Source: DATLAN01 sp035527455 (lineage in GTDB: Bacteria; Planctomycetota; Planctomycetia; Pirellulales; Thermoguttaceae). Taken from it: a stretch of DNA of 25,545 bases. Shown one piece after another: positions 7,711 to 15,291 of the stretch. Numbering within the stretch: the stretch's first letter is position 1; every line of letters begins with the position of its first letter. The stretch covers positions 1 through 25,545 of the forward strand of contig DATLAN010000379.1 of NCBI GenBank assembly GCA_035527455.1, read 5' to 3'. A model generated the notes under the pieces. It saw only the letters and a program-made list of their open reading frames with translations. It was not told the DNA's origin and ran no database searches. The translations under genes were made by a program, and so were the position numbers.

Positions 7711-9267
7711 ATGCGATCCTTCCACCCGTATCTGCTGGCTGCGTTTGTCGTGGCGTCCCTCTACGCGGCCAATTTCCGGGCGACTCCGCCTGGGGACGTG
7801 CTGCTCCCGTTGCTGGTCCTGGTTGCCTCGGCCGGCGTAGCGGTGTGGGCGTTGGGGTGGATCTACCGAACCCGCCCGCGAGGTGCGATCGCGGCGTCCT
7901 GGCTGATCGGTCTGTGCTTCTCCTACTTCTACCTCTGCACGATCGTCGAGTCGGTCTGCGCGTCTCTCGACTCGGACTTCGGTTCCATCCGCCACCGGTA
8001 CACGCAGGGGGCGTGGTTCCTGGTGACATCGATCGGCCTGGTGTGGATCCATCGGGCCGGGTTCGACGTCCGCAAAGCCACCCGACGGTTGAACTATGCG
8101 GCCGCCATGCTGCTTTGCGCCTCGCTGCTGACGGTCGCCTTCGACCTGGCTCGCGGGTGCTTCGAGACGGCGACGACGGATCGAAACGTCGAAACGCCGC
8201 CGGCCGCCGAGATCGCGTTGCGGCGCCCGGCACGTCCCCGCGACGTCTACTACCTGGTCTTCGACCGTTACGCCGACAATCAGACGCTTCGTGAGGAATT
8301 CGGCCACGACAACGGGGAGTTTTGCGATCGCCTTCGGCAGCGGGGTTTCTACGTTCCGGCGGAGAGTCGGGCGAACTATCCGAAAACGGAAATCGCCATG
8401 TCCTGTGCCCTGAACATGCAGTACCACGGGGACGTGGTGCTCGATTACGGGCAGTACGCGCGGCAGCTTCAGGACCATCGGGTCTGCACAATGTTGAAGC
8501 AGCAAGGCTACAAGTTCTATCAACTGGGGAACTGGTGCGATTTTCTGCGATCGAACCGCAACGCGGATTTCAGCGACTCCTTCACGCTGGCTCCGTCCGA
8601 GTTCGCCCAGGCCCTCTACCGTTGCACGCCGCTGAGCGCATGGTGGCCCATCCGGCAGACTCGCGGACAGGTGCTGCGCAAGATCGAGACGCTCAAGGGC
8701 ATTGCTTCCGAGGCCGGGTCGAAGTTCGTCTACGCCCATTTCCTGCTGCCGCACCCGCCGTACATCTTCCACCGGGACGGTTCCGGAGTCTCCACGCTGG
8801 GAAGGATGGGGCAGGACAAGCACGAGTCGTATATCAACCAGTTGATCTTCACCAACGACCGGATCCTCGAAATCGTCGATGCGATCCTTGCCGCCTCGGA
8901 AGTCGCCCCGATCATCGTGATTCAGGCCGACGAGGGGCCGTACTTGTCGGCGGCCGACAAGCAGAAGTCGCCGCCGGCATGGATGCGAAAACGGACCGGG
9001 ATCTTTTCGGCCTTCTATCTTCCGGGCGTCGATGCGGCAGAAACGGTTCCGCCGACGATATCCCCGGTCAACACGTTCCGGCTGATCTTCAAGGAGTACT
9101 TCGACGCCGATCTCGATCTGCTGGCCGACCGGGTCTACTATTGGGAGAATCCGACGGCGGACGGAGTGGGGACGTCGTCGCTGAAGGAAGGAACTCGACT
9201 GGTCGAGGTGACCGAAGAAGTTCGCGGGAATGCAGCGTTGGCCGGCAGAGCGACGGTCGTGCGGTGA
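7711..9267 (+). CDS. Membrane-anchored alkaline phosphatase/sulfatase-superfamily protein
   Basis: 518 residues. About five N-terminal membrane helices (roughly 5-20, 29-50, 60-80, 101-115 and 127-146) precede a soluble domain. The domain opens with DVYYLVFDRYADNQTL, where D185 sits at the first metal-ligand position of the superfamily. ANYPKTEIAMSCALNMQY follows, where T226 is the likely nucleophile-position residue. AHFLLPHPPYIFHRD and IIVIQADEGPYLS complete the metal-site motifs; the last is DE where many relatives have DH. The topology resembles LTA-synthase-type or phosphoethanolamine-transferase proteins, so extracytoplasmic transfer or hydrolysis of a phosphate- or sulfate-linked group is plausible. 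The substrate is unknown. ATG 7711 lies three bases after the small gene. Confidence 0.82.
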   Translation: MRSFHPYLLAAFVVASLYAANFRATPPGDVLLPLLVLVASAGVAVWALGWIYRTRPRGAIAASWLIGLCFSYFYLCTIVESVCASLDSDFGSIRHRYTQGAWFLVTSIGLVWIHRAGFDVRKATRRLNYAAAMLLCASLLTVAFDLARGCFETATTDRNVETPPAAEIALRRPARPRDVYYLVFDRYADNQTLREEFGHDNGEFCDRLRQRGFYVPAESRANYPKTEIAMSCALNMQYHGDVVLDYGQYARQLQDHRVCTMLKQQGYKFYQLGNWCDFLRSNRNADFSDSFTLAPSEFAQALYRCTPLSAWWPIRQTRGQVLRKIETLKGIASEAGSKFVYAHFLLPHPPYIFHRDGSGVSTLGRMGQDKHESYINQLIFTNDRILEIVDAILAASEVAPIIVIQADEGPYLSAADKQKSPPAWMRKRTGIFSAFYLPGVDAAETVPPTISPVNTFRLIFKEYFDADLDLLADRVYYWENPTADGVGTSSLKEGTRLVEVTEEVRGNAALAGRATVVR

Positions 9268-9286
9268 TGGGTTTCGCCGTCATCTC

Positions 9287-9314
9287 CCCCCGCAACGCAG
9301 TGCGGGGGCGTTTT
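9287..9314 (+). terminator. Intrinsic terminator after the phosphatase/sulfatase gene
   Basis: CCCCCGCA (9287-9294), a six-base loop, TGCGGGGG (9301-9308), then CG and TTTT. The stem is eight perfect base pairs followed by a short U-tract, 20 bases after the stop codon at 9267. Confidence 0.75.
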
Positions 9315-9328
9315 CATTCCCCGCGTTT

Positions 9329-9411
9329 CCCCACTCCCCACTTCCCACTTCCCACTCCCCACTCCCCACTCCCCACTCACCACTCACCACTCCCCACTCA
9401 CCACACCCCAC
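9329..9411. repeat. CCCCACT low-complexity tract, G-quadruplex-prone on the minus strand
   Basis: Imperfect tandem repetition of CCCCACT/CCCACTT/CACTCAC. On the minus strand there are nine runs of three or four G separated mostly by three or four bases, for example at 9371-9374, 9364-9367, 9357-9360 and 9351-9353. This satisfies the simple G3+N1-7 quadruplex rule. It lies immediately downstream of the topA stop, so it would be in the topA transcript 3' end. Confidence 0.7.
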
Positions 9412-12144
9412 TCACTCCTTCTTCACCGTCTTTTTCTTACTCTTCTTCGTGCCCTTGGTGCCCTTCGTGGATTTCTTCTTCACCGTCTTCTTCTTCACCG
9501 TCTTCTTCTTCACGGTTTTCTTCTTCGTCGTCTTCTTCGCCGCTCGTCTCTGGGAGGGCCCTTTCTCGGCCCGGGTTTTCAGCAGGTGCAAGGCGTACTC
9601 GAGGGTGACTTCCTCGGGAGTGGTTCCCCGCGGCAGCGAAGCGTTCGTCTGGCCGTCGGTGACATACGGACCGTACCGGCCGTCCAATAGCTGTACTTTC
9701 TCGCCCGTAACCGGCGAAACCTCGAAGACCTTGATCGGTTCCTTTCGCCGCGCGGTACCCCGGCCAACCTTCGGTTGAGCCAGGATTTGGACGGCCTGTT
9801 CGAGGGCGATGTCCAGCGGCGAGAGGCCCTCGGGCAGCGAGCGGCTCTCCTCGCCGCAGGTGACGTACGGCCCGTAGCGACCATTGTGCGCCACCACCGG
9901 TTGGCCGCTCTGGGGATGCTCGCCCAACGGCCGCGGCAGCGACAACAGCTTCAGTGCCGACTCCAGGTCGACCTCCTCAGGGTTCATCCCGCGCAGCAAC
10001 GAGGCGTTCTGCGGCATTTCGTCGTCCTCGAGCGTACCGCGCTGGACATAGGGTCCGAAGCGGCCGACCTTGACGAAGACGGGCTTGTGCGTGTCGGGGC
10101 AGATCCCCAGCGGCTCGTCGCCCTGGGCGGCCTTGTCGAGCATTTCCAGGGCCTTCTGCACGGTGAGTTCGTCCGGCGGCATGTTCTCCGGCAGGCTCGC
10201 CCGGCGCGTGCCCTGCTCGAGGAAAGGCCCGTAACGTCCCACCCGCACGTAGATCTCTTCCCCCGCCTCTGCGTCGTGCTGCGGCTTGCCGATGCGTATC
10301 TGGCAGACTTCTCGGGCGTCGATTTCATCGGTCTTGTTCTTCAGTTGCTCCTTCAGCCCGGGATGCCCGTTGCCGAAATAGAACGACTTCAGGTACGCCA
10401 GATGGTTCATTTCTCCCCGGCTGATCGCGTCGAGTTCGTCCTCCATTTCGGCGGTGAACCGGTAGTCGACCAGGTTGGGCAGATGGGCTTCGAGCAACTG
10501 GGAAACGGCGAACGCCGTCCACGTCGGCACCAGCACGTTGCCCCGCTTGAGCTTGAAGACGTACTCGCGGGCGAGAATCGTGTCGATGATCGCGGCATAG
10601 GTGCTCGGCCGGCCGATCCCCATTTCTTCCAGCGCCCGGGTCAGCGAGGCCTCGCTGTAGCGATTGGGTGGACTGGTGGTGTGGCTCTTCGGCTTCAACT
10701 CCCGGCAACGGAGCGCCTCGCCCACCGAGATGGACGGCAGAACTTCGTCCCGGTCGGACAGTTTCGCATCCGGATCGTCGGAGCCCTCGACGTACGCCCG
10801 CAAGTAGCCCGGGAATTCGATCGTCTTGCCGCTGACCTGGAAAACGCCGCCGTCCACGTTGACGGTGACGGTGATTCGGTGTCCTCGGGCATCGGCCATC
10901 TGACTGGCGACGGTCCGCTTCCAGATCAGGTCGTAGAGCCTGAACTCGTCGGGGCTGAGCTGCGAGCGGAGTTTCTCGGGAAAGTCGAACGGATGGCCGG
11001 CCGGCCGAATCGCCTCGTGGGCCTCCTGGGCGTTCTTGACCTTGGTCTGATACGTGCGGGGTTTTTCGGGCAGATACTCCTTGCCGTATTGCGAGGCGAC
11101 CAGGTTGCGGGCCGCCTCGACTGCCACCGCGGCCAGGTTCGTCGAATCGGTCCGCATGTACGTGATGTGCCCGTTCTCGTACAGGTTCTGCGCCACCTGC
11201 ATCGTGTGCCGGGCGGTGAATCCGCACTTGCGGTTCGCTTCCTGCTGGAGCGTGCTGGTCGTAAAGGGCGGATACGGCCGGGTGGAGTACGGTTTGTCTT
11301 CCAGGTTGGCCACGCGGCAGTCGGCGTTCTGGAACCGGGAGAGAAGCTCCGCGGTCTGTTGTTCGCCAAGCAGCAGGAGATTCGGGTCTTTGAGCTTTCC
11401 GGTGGCAGGGTCGAAATCGCGGCCGGCGGGGATCTTCCGCCCGTCGACGGAAATCAGCGTCGCCTCGAAGCTCTCCCCGTTGCTCTTGGCAAAGGTGCCC
11501 AACAGGTCCCAGTAGGTGGCCGAGACGAAGGCCATCCGCTGGCGTTCCCGTTCGACGATCAGCCGAACGGCGACGCTTTGCACCCGGCCGGCCGAGAGCC
11601 GCGGCTTGATCTTCCGCCACAGCAACGGGGAAACGTCGTAGCCGTAAAGTCGGTCGATGATACGGCGGACCTCCTGGGCACGGACCAGGTCGCCGTCGAT
11701 CTCCCGCGGTTTGGCCAGGGCATTGAAGATCGCCTCCTCGGTGATCTCGTGAAAGACCAGCCGGTGGACCGGCACCGTCGGCTTGAGCACCTCGCACAGA
11801 TGCCAACTGATCGCCTCGCCCTCGCGGTCTTCGTCGGTCGCCAGATAGAGTTCCCTGGCGCCCTTGAGCGACTCCTTCAGCTTGCGAACGTGTTTGATCT
11901 TGTCGCGGGGAACGATGTAGACCGGCGCGAAATCGGCGTTGACGTTTACCCCTAAATAGGCCCAGTCTTCCCCCTTGAAGCGAACGGGTATCTCCTTGGC
12001 TCCCTGAGGCAGGTCCCGGATATGACCGATGCTGGCTTCGACGGTGTAGCCGCGTCCGAGAAACTTACGGATGGTCCGGGCCTTTGCCGGCGACTCGACA
12101 ATCACCAGGGCGTCGCCCTTTGCGGCAGTCGTTTTCTTGGCCAT
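9412..12144 (-). CDS. topA: DNA topoisomerase I (type IA)
   Basis: 910 residues; relaxes negative supercoils by passing one strand through a transient single-strand break. The Toprim domain has the catalytic Glu in ALVIVESPAKA (residues 12-22) and the metal site TDEDREGE (103-110). The active-site tyrosine is Y329 in GHITYMRTDSTNLA. PRLSAGRVQSVAVRLIVERE is the family signature. Instead of C-terminal zinc fingers there are four topoisomerase C-terminal repeats marked by GRYGPF, GRFGPY, GRYGPY and GRYGPY. The last 40 or so residues are almost pure Lys/Thr/Val in TVKKK units, a histone-H1-like tail that likely binds DNA. The ATG at 12144 gives the usual MAKK-type N-terminus. It is divergent from the chaperone gene. 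Confidence 0.97.
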   Translation of the reverse strand: MAKKTTAAKGDALVIVESPAKARTIRKFLGRGYTVEASIGHIRDLPQGAKEIPVRFKGEDWAYLGVNVNADFAPVYIVPRDKIKHVRKLKESLKGARELYLATDEDREGEAISWHLCEVLKPTVPVHRLVFHEITEEAIFNALAKPREIDGDLVRAQEVRRIIDRLYGYDVSPLLWRKIKPRLSAGRVQSVAVRLIVERERQRMAFVSATYWDLLGTFAKSNGESFEATLISVDGRKIPAGRDFDPATGKLKDPNLLLLGEQQTAELLSRFQNADCRVANLEDKPYSTRPYPPFTTSTLQQEANRKCGFTARHTMQVAQNLYENGHITYMRTDSTNLAAVAVEAARNLVASQYGKEYLPEKPRTYQTKVKNAQEAHEAIRPAGHPFDFPEKLRSQLSPDEFRLYDLIWKRTVASQMADARGHRITVTVNVDGGVFQVSGKTIEFPGYLRAYVEGSDDPDAKLSDRDEVLPSISVGEALRCRELKPKSHTTSPPNRYSEASLTRALEEMGIGRPSTYAAIIDTILAREYVFKLKRGNVLVPTWTAFAVSQLLEAHLPNLVDYRFTAEMEDELDAISRGEMNHLAYLKSFYFGNGHPGLKEQLKNKTDEIDAREVCQIRIGKPQHDAEAGEEIYVRVGRYGPFLEQGTRRASLPENMPPDELTVQKALEMLDKAAQGDEPLGICPDTHKPVFVKVGRFGPYVQRGTLEDDEMPQNASLLRGMNPEEVDLESALKLLSLPRPLGEHPQSGQPVVAHNGRYGPYVTCGEESRSLPEGLSPLDIALEQAVQILAQPKVGRGTARRKEPIKVFEVSPVTGEKVQLLDGRYGPYVTDGQTNASLPRGTTPEEVTLEYALHLLKTRAEKGPSQRRAAKKTTKKKTVKKKTVKKKTVKKKSTKGTKGTKKSKKKTVKKE

Positions 12145-12583
12145 GTCAAAATCGAGTACTGGTAACTTGGGGGGTCTGCGTAGGTCTTGTCAGTATCTAT
12201 CAGCCGTTTGTCGCCGGATTCCTGAGCCAACCGGCGGGCGGCCCGATCATCGCTGCATCCGGTCCGATCCATGGGGATCAGGCCGGGCAAGAATCGTAGC
12301 AACCGTTTCCACTGCCATAATCGGCAATTCCGGCCCGTCCGCGAGGTGAACAAGGGGGTGACTCCAACTTCGTGCCGAGTGAGCTGCGGGACGTTTCGGC
12401 AGATTGAAAACATCCCCTTTTCGGCTGACTCGCGGCGTCTTTTGGCATTGCATCAGTGGGGGCTGTTCCTAAAATTATAAGATTCGCATGTTCCGAGAGT
12501 ATCTGACATCAATACTACCGAGGCGGCCTGCTCGTCAAGTCGAGTTGAGTCGGCACCCCACACAGAGAAGGACGCCCCCCCCG
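12145..12583. other. Divergent intergenic region between topA and the chaperone gene
   Basis: About 440 bases with no convincing gene. An AT-rich box (12470-12481) contains TAAAAT (12470-12475), with TTGCAT 16 bases upstream (12448-12453), a weak rightward promoter candidate. An imperfect hairpin around GATCC-ATGG-GGATC lies near 12259-12286. No clear leftward promoter for topA was recognised. Confidence 0.4.
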
Positions 12584-15289
12584 ATGGCCAGTCCGTTCAA
12601 AGTCTTTCGCAAACATCAAAAACTCATGATCGCCACGCTCGGCCTGATGGCCATGGTGGCGTTCGTGATCTTGCCGACGATTCTGCAAATGCAGGACCAG
12701 GGAACCAGCACGGATCCGGTGGTCGTGGAAACGGAAGAGTACGGCGATCTGCGCCTCTCCGACCTCGATAGCCTGCAAACGCAGCGGCGGATAGTGCTCC
12801 GCTTCCTCGACACGGTCAACGCAATCGTCCAAGAGAACGGCGGCGATCAGAAAGCCGAGTACTTGATTTGGGAGACGAAACAACGTCTCGGCTGGATCGG
12901 CGGCGAGACGGGAACGATCGACGAAGACTGGGCCCTGTTGAGTGAAGAGGCGATCGTGAATGCCTGGCTGCTTGCCCGAGAGGCGGAGCAACGCGGCATG
13001 GTCATCAGCGATGAAGCGATCAAGGAGTTTGTCAAGAAGGTCACCGCCAACCAGATCACCTCCAACGAACTGAACATGGTTTTCAAGAACATCGGCACGA
13101 CTCAGCAACACTTCATCGCCGTGCTTCGCCAGGAATTGTCTGCCCTGCGATTGTTCGAGTCGTTCGAGTTGAGCTTGGGCGGCAACACGCCGGCACAGCG
13201 GTACGACTACTACTCGCGCCTGAAGCGGGAGGCGAGGATCGGCCTGATTCCCGTGCCGGTCAAGGGTTTCGTCGATCGGATCGAAGACCCGGACGCGGAG
13301 GTCCTCGAGGCGTTCTTCGAGAAGCACAAGGACAAGTACCAACGCCCCGACTCGCCCGAGCCGGGCTTCTGCCGACCGCATCGAGTCGCCGTGCGTTACG
13401 TGAAGGTCGACGCCGAGGAGTTCAAGAAGGCGGCCGACGCGGTGACCGAGGATGAGATCCAAGCGGAATTCGAAGAGGTGAAGGGAGACATCCCGTGGTG
13501 GCCTAAGGGCGAGTCCCTAAGACCGCCGGTAGAAGACCTGGAGAAAAAGCAAGAGCCCGAGAAGCCGGAGGAAAAGCCGGGCGATGGGCCCGAAAAGACG
13601 CCGGAAGGAAAACCGAACGGCGAATCGGGCAAGACACCACCGGAAGGAACGCCGGGCGATGAAACCGGTCCGGCCGACGAAACCGGACCGGCTGACGAAA
13701 CAGGACCGGGCGACGAAACAGGACCGGGCGACGAAACCGGACCGGCCGACGAAACCGGACCGGGCGACGAAACCGGACCGGGCGACGAAACAGGACCGGC
13801 CGACGAAACAGGACCGGCCGACGAAACAGGACCAGCCGAGGAAAACCCCGCCGACGAGCAAGACGTCCCCGATACGAGCGATCCGACACCGGATGATCCG
13901 AAGGACACGTCGTCCGCCCGGCCCGAGTCACCGTTCCGCTTGGCGTCGATGCAGCAAGAGAACGAGGAGCCTGAGGAAAACGTGCCCGAGATGCCCGAGA
14001 CACCCGAGACACCCGGAGCGGAAACGGATGCGGATGCTCCTCCTGCCAAGACACCTGAAGGCCCGGTGTTGCGGCCCGCCGAGACCGAAACGCCCGAAAA
14101 GACCGATACGGAGCCTTCCGAGACTTCGGAAAAGACCGATGCCGAGCCTCCCGAAACGCCCGAGGGAACTGCCGGTGCCGAGCAGTCGGGTGACGAAGCA
14201 GAACCCGGTGCGGAGCCGGCGGACGCGGCCCCGGAGGATCCGCAGGAAAGCCAGCTTCGCGCCTTGAGCCAGTGGATCCGTGGAGACCTCCGCAACCAGG
14301 TAGCGGAAAAGAAGCTCTTCGGCCCGTTGGAGAAGGCGATCGCGAAGCACAAGGATGCGTACGAGGACGGAACTGCCGAGCCGTTCGAGCCGACCAGCAG
14401 CCAAGTGGTTCCGCCGGAAAAGGCCGATCTCGTGCGAATTGCCCAAGACGGCGGATTGACCGTTGAAGCAACTCCCATGATGTCGCAGTACGACGCCGAG
14501 GTCTTTGCCGGCCGGTACGGCGTGGTCCAGTCGGTCGTCGGGGGAATGTTCGACCCCAGAAGGGTCCCGTTCGTCGACTTGGCCGTATCTCGCGAATCGA
14601 GGCTGGCGCCGCTGGACGCCCATCGGTCGAGAGACGCCGAGGGCAACCATTACCTGTTCTGGGTCGTTCAACGGACGAGTGCTCGCCTCTCCGATCCGAC
14701 GGAAGACGAAAACCCGTTTCTCTGGGAAGGCGTTCCCAAGTTCGACGACCCGGGCGTCGAAGAGGAAGTCCTCCTGACGTGGAAGATGGAGAAGGCTCGG
14801 GACCTGGCGCGGCAGGAAGCCGAGGAATTGGCCGAAAAGGCTCGCCAGACGGAGTTGTCGCTACGGGCCGCGTTTGCCGACCAGCCGGAGATTCCCGTCA
14901 TGTCCGCCGGTCCGTTCAGTTGGCTCGACGACAAGACTTCGCCGCCTTCGTACAGCCAGGTGCCGGGCGTCGAGCAACCGGGCCCGGAGTTCATGAAAAC
15001 GGTCTTTCGGATGCCGCCGGGCGACGTCAAGGTGGCCATGAACCGTCCCCAGACGATCGCCTACGTGATCCAGACCGACAAGTTCGAGTACGTGGGGGAA
15101 TCGGTGGGAGGAAAGCGGACGGTCGTCCCGGAGAGGGTTGCCTGGAGCGCCTTCCTCAGCGAGTATCGCATCAACTACGACCGCGTGGCCTGGCACGACA
15201 ATCGCGAGATCATGGATTCCTTCCTGGGAGGAATCAAGAAGGCCGCCGGCTTCCAGTGGCTGCGAGAACCGAGTCGGATTACCCCGTAG
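12584..15289 (+). CDS. PpiD/SurA-like membrane-anchored periplasmic chaperone
   Basis: 901 residues from the ATG at 12584, which has AGAAGGA about 11 bases upstream. The in-frame ATG at 12488 would prepend 32 residues unlike the family. After a basic start (SPFKVFRKHQK) comes one membrane helix (about 15-35), then a helical SurA_N-like region (LLAREAEQRGMVISDEAIKEFV). This is the layout of PpiD, an inner-membrane-anchored periplasmic folding factor. Residues of about 306-553 form a huge acidic, Pro/Glu/Thr-rich linker including ten hexapeptides (358-417). The C-terminal part (QYDAEVFAGRYGVVQSVVGG; VFRMPPGDV) looks like PPIase-related segments, but no intact catalytic parvulin domain is obvious. 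Its stop is two bases from that of convergent glgB. Confidence 0.78.
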   Translation: MASPFKVFRKHQKLMIATLGLMAMVAFVILPTILQMQDQGTSTDPVVVETEEYGDLRLSDLDSLQTQRRIVLRFLDTVNAIVQENGGDQKAEYLIWETKQRLGWIGGETGTIDEDWALLSEEAIVNAWLLAREAEQRGMVISDEAIKEFVKKVTANQITSNELNMVFKNIGTTQQHFIAVLRQELSALRLFESFELSLGGNTPAQRYDYYSRLKREARIGLIPVPVKGFVDRIEDPDAEVLEAFFEKHKDKYQRPDSPEPGFCRPHRVAVRYVKVDAEEFKKAADAVTEDEIQAEFEEVKGDIPWWPKGESLRPPVEDLEKKQEPEKPEEKPGDGPEKTPEGKPNGESGKTPPEGTPGDETGPADETGPADETGPGDETGPGDETGPADETGPGDETGPGDETGPADETGPADETGPAEENPADEQDVPDTSDPTPDDPKDTSSARPESPFRLASMQQENEEPEENVPEMPETPETPGAETDADAPPAKTPEGPVLRPAETETPEKTDTEPSETSEKTDAEPPETPEGTAGAEQSGDEAEPGAEPADAAPEDPQESQLRALSQWIRGDLRNQVAEKKLFGPLEKAIAKHKDAYEDGTAEPFEPTSSQVVPPEKADLVRIAQDGGLTVEATPMMSQYDAEVFAGRYGVVQSVVGGMFDPRRVPFVDLAVSRESRLAPLDAHRSRDAEGNHYLFWVVQRTSARLSDPTEDENPFLWEGVPKFDDPGVEEEVLLTWKMEKARDLARQEAEELAEKARQTELSLRAAFADQPEIPVMSAGPFSWLDDKTSPPSYSQVPGVEQPGPEFMKTVFRMPPGDVKVAMNRPQTIAYVIQTDKFEYVGESVGGKRTVVPERVAWSAFLSEYRINYDRVAWHDNREIMDSFLGGIKKAAGFQWLREPSRITP
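13655..13834 (+). repeat. Ten 18-bp tandem repeats encoding (G/A)DETGP
   Basis: Ten consecutive hexapeptide units, four starting ADETGP in alternating blocks with GDETGP (five of each by residue count), in frame within the chaperone linker. Units differ by synonymous changes (ACCGG versus ACAGG) and the Gly/Ala switch, suggesting expansion by slippage or unequal exchange. Copy number is probably variable between strains. Confidence 0.9.
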
Positions 15290-15291
15290 CG

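Noticed and set aside
9329..9411. Possible CRISPR or origin iterons
   Set aside because: Short degenerate CCCCACT units without spacers, DnaA boxes or replication genes; better described as low-complexity DNA.
9775..11955. A 726-codon open frame on the plus strand
   Set aside because: It lies antisense to topA, its translation has no recognisable motif, and it arises from high-GC codon bias on the opposite strand.
12145..12200. Leftward promoter CTGACA near 12193-12188 for topA
   Set aside because: No acceptable -10 box at 16-19 bases; left unassigned.
12488..12583. N-terminal extension of the chaperone from ATG 12488
   Set aside because: No ribosome site, and the 32 residues would precede a normal basic/TM start; the ATG at 12584 fits the family.
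13655..13834. Possible CRISPR-like array
   Set aside because: The 18-bp units are contiguous, with no spacers, and encode an in-frame protein repeat.
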